A stretch of DNA of 64,000 nucleotides from Streptomyces cupreus (lineage in GTDB: Bacteria > Actinomycetota > Actinomycetes > Streptomycetales > Streptomycetaceae). Positions 58,607 to 64,000 of the stretch are shown piece after piece (the first letter of the stretch is position 1; each line of letters opens with the position of its first letter). Position numbers and translations under genes: made by a program. The stretch lies in the NCBI RefSeq assembly GCF_014257025.1, contig NZ_JACMSF010000044.1, positions 1 through 64,000 on the forward strand, read 5' to 3'. The notes below the pieces were generated by a model, which saw only the letters and a list, made by a program, of their open reading frames with translations, ran no database searches and was not told where the DNA came from.

Positions 58607-59146
58607 ATGCACTGCCCCTTCTGCAGGCACCCCGACAGCCGTGTGGTCGACAGTCGTACGACCGACGACGGCACGTCGATCCGCAGGCGCCGCCAGTGCC
58701 CTGACTGCTCCCGTCGTTTCACGACCGTGGAGACGTGCTCGCTCATGGTGGTGAAGCGGTCCGGAGTCACCGAGCCATTCAGCCGTACCAAGATCATCAA
58801 TGGCGTGCGCAAGGCATGCCAGGGACGGCCTGTCACCGAGGACGCACTCGCCCAGCTCGGCCAGCGGGTCGAGGAGGCGGTGCGGGCCACCGGAAGCGCC
58901 GAGCTGACCACCCACGACGTGGGGCTGGCCATACTCGGCCCGTTGCAGGAGCTCGACCTCGTCGCCTATCTGCGATTCGCCTCCGTCTACCGGGCGTTCG
59001 ACTCGCTCGAGGACTTCGAGGCCGCGATCGCGGAACTCAGGCAGACGGAACATCCCGCCGCGGACGACGACGACCGCGGGGACGAAGACGAGCGCGGGCC
59101 CGGAGGGACTGCGCAGGTCCCCGTGCCCGCCAACGCCGCCGACTGA
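58607..59146 (+). CDS. nrdR: Transcriptional repressor NrdR
   Basis: A 179-residue nucleotide-sensing repressor of ribonucleotide reductase genes. The zinc ribbon has Cys3, Cys6, Cys31 and Cys34 (MHCPFCRHPDS ... CPDCSRRF). The ATP-cone spans about 48-138 (VVKRSGVTEPFSRTKIINGV). The C-terminal 30 residues are acidic and Pro-rich, longer than in most NrdR. GGAGG... precedes ATG 58607 by a few nt (GGAGTTC). It lies upstream of nrdJ, and paired boxes lie before it. Confidence 0.96.
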   Translation: MHCPFCRHPDSRVVDSRTTDDGTSIRRRRQCPDCSRRFTTVETCSLMVVKRSGVTEPFSRTKIINGVRKACQGRPVTEDALAQLGQRVEEAVRATGSAELTTHDVGLAILGPLQELDLVAYLRFASVYRAFDSLEDFEAAIAELRQTEHPAADDDDRGDEDERGPGGTAQVPVPANAAD

Positions 59147-59312
59147 CCGACGGACCGGATCCGGAGATCCAGGACTCCGGGTCCGGCCGCGCGGCGGCGA
59201 CCGAAGACCTGTTGCGGGCGGCAGCGAGAGATGCCCGCAGCACCAGACAGAACACCGTGCCACGGGAACATCGGGGCACTTCAGGGCGTTTTAGCCCGTA
59301 CAGGGAGGCGGC

Positions 59313-62207
59313 ATGACAGAGACGGCGAGCGGTCCGACGCGAGGTTCCCGAGCCAAGGGCACCAAGGCGACCAAGGGGCTGCGTATCGAGCGCATCCACA
59401 CCACCCCCGGCGTGCACCCGTACGACGAGGTCCAGTGGGAGCGTCGTGACGTCGTCATGACCAACTGGCGCGACGGCTCTGTGAACTTCGAACAGCGCGG
59501 CGTCGAGTTCCCCGACTTCTGGTCGGTGAACGCGGTCAACATCGTCACCAGCAAGTACTTCCGCGGTGCCGTAGGCACCCCGCAGCGCGAGACCGGCCTC
59601 AAGCAGCTGATCGACCGCATCGTGAAGACGTACCGGAAGGCCGGTGAGGACTACAAGTACTTCGCCTCGCCCGCCGACGCCGAGATCTTCGAGCACGAGC
59701 TGGCGTATGCCCTCCTGCACCAGATCTTCAGCTTCAACAGCCCCGTCTGGTTCAACGTCGGCACGCCCCAGCCCCAGCAGGTCTCCGCCTGCTTCATCCT
59801 GTCCGTCGACGACTCCATGGAGTCGATCCTCGACTGGTACAAGGAAGAGGGCATGATCTTCAAGGGCGGCTCCGGCGCCGGCCTGAACCTCTCCCGTATC
59901 CGCTCCTCCAAGGAACTGCTGTCCTCCGGCGGCAACGCCTCCGGACCGGTCTCCTTCATGCGCGGCGCCGACGCCTCCGCCGGCACCATCAAGTCCGGCG
60001 GTGCCACCCGCCGCGCGGCCAAGATGGTCATCCTCGACGTCGACCACCCCGACATCGAGGACTTCATCGAGACCAAGGTGAAGGAGGAGGAGAAGATCCG
60101 CGCCCTGCGCGACGCGGGCTTCGACATGGACCTGGGCGGCGACGACATCACGTCCGTCCAGTACCAGAACGCCAACAACTCCGTCCGCGTGAACGACGAG
60201 TTCATGAAGGCGGTCGAGCAGGGCGGCAAGTTCGGCCTCCGCGCGCGGATGACCGGCGAGGTGATCGAAGAGGTCGACGCCAAGACCCTGTTCCGCAAGA
60301 TGGCCGAGGCCGCCTGGGCCTGCGCCGACCCGGGCATCCAGTACGACGACACCATCAACCACTGGCACACCTGCCCGGAGTCCGGCCGTATCAACGGCTC
60401 GAACCCCTGCAGCGAGTACATGCACCTGGACAACACGTCCTGCAACCTCGCCTCGCTGAACCTGATGAAGTTCCTGAAGGACGACGGCAAGGGCAACCAG
60501 TCCTTCGACGCCGAGCGCTTCGCCAAGGTCGTCGAGCTTGTCATCACTGCGATGGACATCTCCATCTGCTTCGCGGACTTCCCGACCCAGAAGATCGGCG
60601 AGAACACGCGCGCGTTCCGGCAGCTCGGCATCGGCTACGCCAACCTCGGCGCCCTGCTGATGGCGACCGGGCACGCCTACGACTCCAACGGCGGCCGCGC
60701 CCTCGCCGGTGCCATCACTTCCCTGATGACCGGCACCTCGTACAAGCGCTCCGCCGAGCTCGCCGCGGTCGTCGGCCCGTACGACGGCTACGCCCGCAAC
60801 GCGCAGCCGCACCTGCGGGTCATGAAGCAGCACGCCGACGAGAACACCAAGGCCGTCCGCATGGACGACCTGGACACGCCGATCTGGGCCGCCGCCACGG
60901 AGGCCTGGCAGGACGTGCTGCGTCTTGGTGAGAAGAACGGTTTCCGTAACTCCCAGGCGTCCGTCATCGCCCCGACCGGCACCATCGGTCTGGCGATGTC
61001 CTGCGACACCACCGGTCTTGAGCCCGACCTCGCGCTGGTCAAGTTCAAGAAGCTGGTCGGCGGCGGCTCGATGCAGATCGTCAACGGCACCGTTCCGCAG
61101 GCCCTGCGCCGCCTGGGCTACCAGGAGGAGCAGATCGAGGCGATCGTCGCCCACATCGCCGAGCACGGCAATGTGATCGACGCCCCCGGCCTCAAGCACG
61201 AGCACTACGAGGTGTTCGACTGCGCCATGGGCGAGCGCTCCATCTCCGCGATGGGCCACGTCCGCATGATGGCCGCGATCCAGCCGTGGATCTCCGGCGC
61301 CCTGTCCAAGACGGTCAACCTGCCGGAGTCGGCGACTGTCGAGGACGTCGAGGAGGTCTACTTCGAGGCCTGGAAGATGGGCGTCAAGGCGCTCGCCATC
61401 TACCGCGACAACTGCAAGGTCGGCCAGCCGCTCTCCGCGAAGACCAAGGAGAAGGAGAAGGCCGAGGTCACGGAGAAGGCCGAGGCGACCATCCGCGAGA
61501 CGGTCGAGAAGGTCATCGAGTACCGCCCGGTCCGCAAGCGCCTCCCCAAGGGCCGCCCCGGCATCACGACGTCCTTCACGGTCGGCGGCGCCGAGGGTTA
61601 CATGACCGCCAACTCCTACCCGGACGACGGTCTCGGCGAGGTCTTCCTGAAGATGTCGAAGCAGGGATCGACCCTCGCGGGCATGATGGACGCCTTCTCC
61701 ATCGCGGTCTCCGTCGGCCTTCAGTACGGCGTGCCGCTGGAGACGTACGTCTCGAAGTTCACCAACATGCGCTTCGAGCCGGCCGGTATGACGGACGACC
61801 CGGACGTGCGGATGGCGCAGTCGATCGTCGACTACATCTTCCGCCGCCTGGCGCTGGACTTCCTGCCCTTCGAGACGCGCTCCGCGCTCGGCATCCACTC
61901 CGCCGAGGAGCGTCAGCGTCATCTGGAGACCGGTTCGTACGAGCCGGCCGACGACGAGGTCGACGTGGAGGGTCTGGCCCAGTCGGCGCCGCGCGCCCAG
62001 GAGCTGAAGGCCGTCGCCACCCCGAAGGCCGAGGTCGAGGCGGCCAAGCCCGCCCCGAAGCAGGCCCACACCAGCGCCGAGCTGGTGGAGATGCAGCTGG
62101 GCATCCAGGCGGACGCCCCGCTGTGCTTCTCCTGCGGTACGAAGATGCAGCGGGCCGGTTCCTGCTACATCTGCGAGGGCTGCGGCTCGACCAGCGGTTG
62201 CAGCTGA
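59313..62207 (+). CDS. nrdJ: Vitamin B12-dependent ribonucleotide reductase (class II)
   Basis: A 964-residue adenosylcobalamin-dependent enzyme making dNDPs from NDPs. Key features: SACFILSVDDSM (N-terminal redox Cys), GGSGAGLNLSRIR, NPCSEYMHLDNTSCNLASLN (active-site NPCSE), and APTGTIGLAMSCDTTG. The C-terminal region ends in a four- or five-cysteine zinc-type motif (CFSCGTKMQRAGSCYICEGC), which in this family shuttles electrons to the active site. ATG 59313 follows GGGAGGC. It is separated from nrdR by 166 nt and probably co-transcribed. A strong terminator follows. Confidence 0.97.
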   Translation: MTETASGPTRGSRAKGTKATKGLRIERIHTTPGVHPYDEVQWERRDVVMTNWRDGSVNFEQRGVEFPDFWSVNAVNIVTSKYFRGAVGTPQRETGLKQLIDRIVKTYRKAGEDYKYFASPADAEIFEHELAYALLHQIFSFNSPVWFNVGTPQPQQVSACFILSVDDSMESILDWYKEEGMIFKGGSGAGLNLSRIRSSKELLSSGGNASGPVSFMRGADASAGTIKSGGATRRAAKMVILDVDHPDIEDFIETKVKEEEKIRALRDAGFDMDLGGDDITSVQYQNANNSVRVNDEFMKAVEQGGKFGLRARMTGEVIEEVDAKTLFRKMAEAAWACADPGIQYDDTINHWHTCPESGRINGSNPCSEYMHLDNTSCNLASLNLMKFLKDDGKGNQSFDAERFAKVVELVITAMDISICFADFPTQKIGENTRAFRQLGIGYANLGALLMATGHAYDSNGGRALAGAITSLMTGTSYKRSAELAAVVGPYDGYARNAQPHLRVMKQHADENTKAVRMDDLDTPIWAAATEAWQDVLRLGEKNGFRNSQASVIAPTGTIGLAMSCDTTGLEPDLALVKFKKLVGGGSMQIVNGTVPQALRRLGYQEEQIEAIVAHIAEHGNVIDAPGLKHEHYEVFDCAMGERSISAMGHVRMMAAIQPWISGALSKTVNLPESATVEDVEEVYFEAWKMGVKALAIYRDNCKVGQPLSAKTKEKEKAEVTEKAEATIRETVEKVIEYRPVRKRLPKGRPGITTSFTVGGAEGYMTANSYPDDGLGEVFLKMSKQGSTLAGMMDAFSIAVSVGLQYGVPLETYVSKFTNMRFEPAGMTDDPDVRMAQSIVDYIFRRLALDFLPFETRSALGIHSAEERQRHLETGSYEPADDEVDVEGLAQSAPRAQELKAVATPKAEVEAAKPAPKQAHTSAELVEMQLGIQADAPLCFSCGTKMQRAGSCYICEGCGSTSGCS

Positions 62208-62224
62208 TCGCTAGTCCTTGACGG

Positions 62225-62257
62225 GGAGGGGCGCCGACCGTGTGTCGGCGCCCCTCC
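62225..62257 (+). terminator. Terminator after nrdJ
   Basis: Perfect 14-bp stem (GGAGGGGCGCCGAC / GTCGGCGCCCCTCC) with a CGTGT loop, followed by TTCTTCG. 17 nt after the nrdJ stop; it also faces the convergent TerD gene. Confidence 0.85.
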
Positions 62258-62274
62258 TTCTTCGTGGGCCGTGG

Positions 62275-62808
62275 TCAGGGCTGGTGGGTCTTGCCCATGG
62301 TGCGTGTGAAGGTCGCGGGGTCGTCCTCGAAGCCGTGGACACCGGGGTGGAAGTCCCAGCTGCCGTCCTCCTGGCGGGCGAACTCCGCGACCGTGGCCGC
62401 CGTAGCGCCGAGGACGCTGCCGAAGTCGTCCGTGGCCAGGTCGGTGTAGCCCTCGCGGATGCGCAGGCCGGGGTTGGTCACGCCGACGAAGGTGCGCTGT
62501 GCGGACCGCTGTTGGATGACGACGCCGACCACCACGCGCGCGTAGCGGCTGTCGAGGCGGTTGAGCTCCACCGTCATGACCTCGTCCCAGCCGAAGCCCT
62601 TGCCGTCGTGGCTGTCGCGGTTGAGATAGATGGTGCCGTCGGGGGACCGGCTGTCGAAGTGCACGACGAACGCCGGATCGCCGTAGGGGTCGCTCGCCAG
62701 GTACGTCCCGGCGACGAGATCCAGGTCGGTGGGCGGCTGCCCCGCCGGACTCGGGTCCCACTTGAGGGCTATCTCGACCTTCCGGATCCCCTTGTTGAGG
62801 CCGTTCAC
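62275..62808 (-). CDS. TerD-family tellurium-resistance-type protein
   Basis: A 177-residue calcium-binding TerD-fold protein. It has IALKWDPSPAGQPPTDLDLV, the first Ca site, and FDSRSPDGTIYLNRDSHDG, followed by FGWDEVMTVELNRLD. FVGVTNPGLRIREGYTDLAT is the second half. Such proteins are abundant in Streptomyces and linked to stress or development rather than tellurite itself. GTG 62808 has AAGGGGAG upstream; the frame extends 26 codons further without similarity. Convergent with nrdJ. Confidence 0.9.
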   Translation of the reverse strand: MNGLNKGIRKVEIALKWDPSPAGQPPTDLDLVAGTYLASDPYGDPAFVVHFDSRSPDGTIYLNRDSHDGKGFGWDEVMTVELNRLDSRYARVVVGVVIQQRSAQRTFVGVTNPGLRIREGYTDLATDDFGSVLGATAATVAEFARQEDGSWDFHPGVHGFEDDPATFTRTMGKTHQP

Positions 62809-62963
62809 CAGACTCCCCTTCCCCGTTCGCCATGCGCGTGCGGCCTGAACTGCCCGACAGACAGGGCCGATTGTCCATCCTGCCACGCGCGCGTGGACGA
62901 TCGTGGGGGAGCGCTCGCAGCGAGGGCGAACGGCGCCGCGCTCCGTGGCCTTACCATGGCGCG

Positions 62964-63569
62964 GTGCTGGTCAAGTGGATTCGCTGCACCGTGGTGGACC
63001 GCCGCGGTTTTGAGCGGGGGCAGCGAAAGTGGGCGGGGCTTCTGGGGGAGCCGGGGTTTCGGGGGCAGGGCGGTGGTTGGAGCCGGAGTCGGCCGGGCGT
63101 GGCGCACATCTTCGCCTTCTGGGAGAGCCGCGCCTTCTACGACTCCTTCATGGCGCGCTCTCACGACCGGCTGGCGGCGTCCCAGTCGGGCACGTTCAAA
63201 GACGCCCAGGTCAGACTCTTCGACCACCGTTTCGATGTGAAGACCGGCTTCGAGCCGCGCTTCACGGACGCCGATCTGCTGCGCGTCGCACACTGCCGGG
63301 TGCACGAGGAGCGTGCCGAGCACTTCACGCTGATGCAGGAGAAGGTCTGGAACCCGGCGATGGCCGGTTCGCCCGGCATGGTCCGCGGGCTGTTCGGCGA
63401 GGCGCCCGGCCATGAGTTCCTCGTCCTGTCGATGTGGCTGTCCGCCGCCGAGCACGGCAAGTACCGGGCCGAACGCGTCGAGCGACTGGCCCTGCGGGCC
63501 CAGACGGAGGCGGATGTCGCGGCTCTCACCGGAGACATCGTGGAGCTGGAATCCACCTGGACGGTGTGA
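62964..63569 (+). CDS. DUF4937 (YdbC-like) domain protein
   Basis: A 201-residue protein. The N-terminal half fits the YdbC/DUF4937 family: VKWIRCTVVDRRGFERGQRK, then HIFAFWESRAFYDSFMARSH. The second half (ADLLRVAHCRVHEERAEHF ... PGMVRGLFGEAPGHEFLVLS) has the look of a ferredoxin-like dimeric alpha-beta barrel, as in monooxygenase or Dabb domains. GTG 62964 was chosen at the start of family similarity; the frame is open 44 codons upstream. The function is unknown. Confidence 0.8.
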   Translation: MLVKWIRCTVVDRRGFERGQRKWAGLLGEPGFRGQGGGWSRSRPGVAHIFAFWESRAFYDSFMARSHDRLAASQSGTFKDAQVRLFDHRFDVKTGFEPRFTDADLLRVAHCRVHEERAEHFTLMQEKVWNPAMAGSPGMVRGLFGEAPGHEFLVLSMWLSAAEHGKYRAERVERLALRAQTEADVAALTGDIVELESTWTV

Positions 63570-63675
63570 TCATCGCGCGCATCTCCGGATGGATCGCTGC
63601 CGGAAATATGTGACCTACGCCGTATGGAGCCCGTACGAGTGCTCGATCGGCCCTCACCCGATCTAGGGTTTTGGC

Positions 63676-64000
63676 ATGGCACGACCACGGCGCATCGTCC
63701 TTGTCCGGCACGGCGAGTCAACGGGCAATGTTGATGACACCGTGTACGAGCGCGAACCCGACCACGCGCTGGCCCTCACCGAGCGGGGCTGGCGGCAGGC
63801 CGAGGAGACGGGCAAACGGCTGCGCGAGGTGTTCGGCCGCGAGCGGGTCAGTGTGTACGTCTCCCCCTACCGCCGCACGCACGAGACGCTGCGCGCCTTC
63901 CACCTGGACCCCCAGCTCATACGCATCCGTGAGGAGCCCCGGCTGCGCGAGCAGGACTGGGGGAACTGGCAGGACCGCGACGACGTACGCCTGCAGAAGG
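63676..64000 (+). CDS. Histidine phosphatase (phosphoglycerate mutase-like), 5' part
   Basis: The first 108 codons of a histidine-phosphatase family enzyme, cut by the right edge. The catalytic block is LVRHGESTGN with the phospho-His at 12. LTERGWRQAEETG and YVSPYRRTHET (second conserved Arg pair) follow; EQDWGNWQDRDD matches the REQDWG motif. Typical substrates are small phosphate esters; a glycolytic role is not implied. Confidence 0.9.
   Translation, partial: MARPRRIVLVRHGESTGNVDDTVYEREPDHALALTERGWRQAEETGKRLREVFGRERVSVYVSPYRRTHETLRAFHLDPQLIRIREEPRLREQDWGNWQDRDDVRLQK

Noticed and set aside
59037..62069. 1,010-codon open frame antisense to nrdR/nrdJ
   Set aside because: A product of high G+C codon structure; Leu/Gly/Val-rich with no domain, opposite a clearly conserved gene.

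Overview
The window reads as a chromosomal segment of a Streptomyces species. Base composition is very high in G+C with GC-ending codons. GTG and TTG starts are common and genes are packed densely. From memory, the gene order (ftsK, rimO, pgsA, cinA, clgR, dps ... recA, recX, gluABCD ... miaB, miaA, dapF, rshA, hflX ... dinG, lexA, nrdR, nrdJ) matches the SCO575x-SCO580x stretch of S. coelicolor. No tRNA, rRNA, insertion sequence, prophage or CRISPR array was seen. About 57 protein genes are supported, plus one gene remnant.

Layout. Positions 1-5,900 hold the ftsK 3' end, a RodZ-like anchored HTH protein, the rimO-pgsA-cinA run, the Clp regulator clgR and a Dps ferritin. Positions 5,900-17,750 hold a small membrane protein, an SDR, a Nei/Fpg glycosylase paired with the giant helicase Lhr, an AraC regulator divergent from lhr, the AzlCD exporter, a terpene-cyclase-fold protein, DUF3046, an AI-2E-type permease and a GNAT enzyme. 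Positions 17,750-21,430 hold recA-recX behind an SOS box, the relic of a sugar-binding protein, and a cysteine dioxygenase/rhodanese operon with a possible leader peptide nearby. Positions 21,500-26,800 hold an FAD hydroxylase and the gluABCD glutamate ABC transporter. Positions 27,000-33,700 hold two two-component systems flanking an orphan TAXI-type binding protein and a KhtTU-like K+/H+ antiporter with its TrkA-C partner. Positions 33,700-46,900 hold a secreted GH5 enzyme, the tRNA-modifying pair miaB/miaA, small conserved proteins, dapF, a divergent RelA/SpoT homologue (rshA), a secreted M1 peptidase and hflX. Positions 46,900-54,750 hold two tandem paralogous trypsin-like lipoproteins and a three-gene NIS siderophore cluster rich in repeats. 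Positions 54,750-64,000 hold dinG, lexA, nrdR-nrdJ, a TerD protein, a DUF4937 protein and a truncated phosphoglycerate-mutase-like gene.

How it works together. Genome maintenance dominates: ftsK, lhr/nei, recA/recX, dinG, lexA and nrdRJ. SOS boxes are visible before recA and lexA, and paired NrdR boxes precede nrdR. RNA and translation functions (rimO, miaA, miaB, hflX) and amino-acid or ion transport make up most of the rest. The accessory part is 46.9-55 kb, where the protease pair and the siderophore genes are surrounded by, and contain, short tandem repeats.

Start codons were often moved downstream of the longest open frame, using Shine-Dalgarno placement and family length. These choices are inferences. 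All family names come from motif reading, not from database searches.
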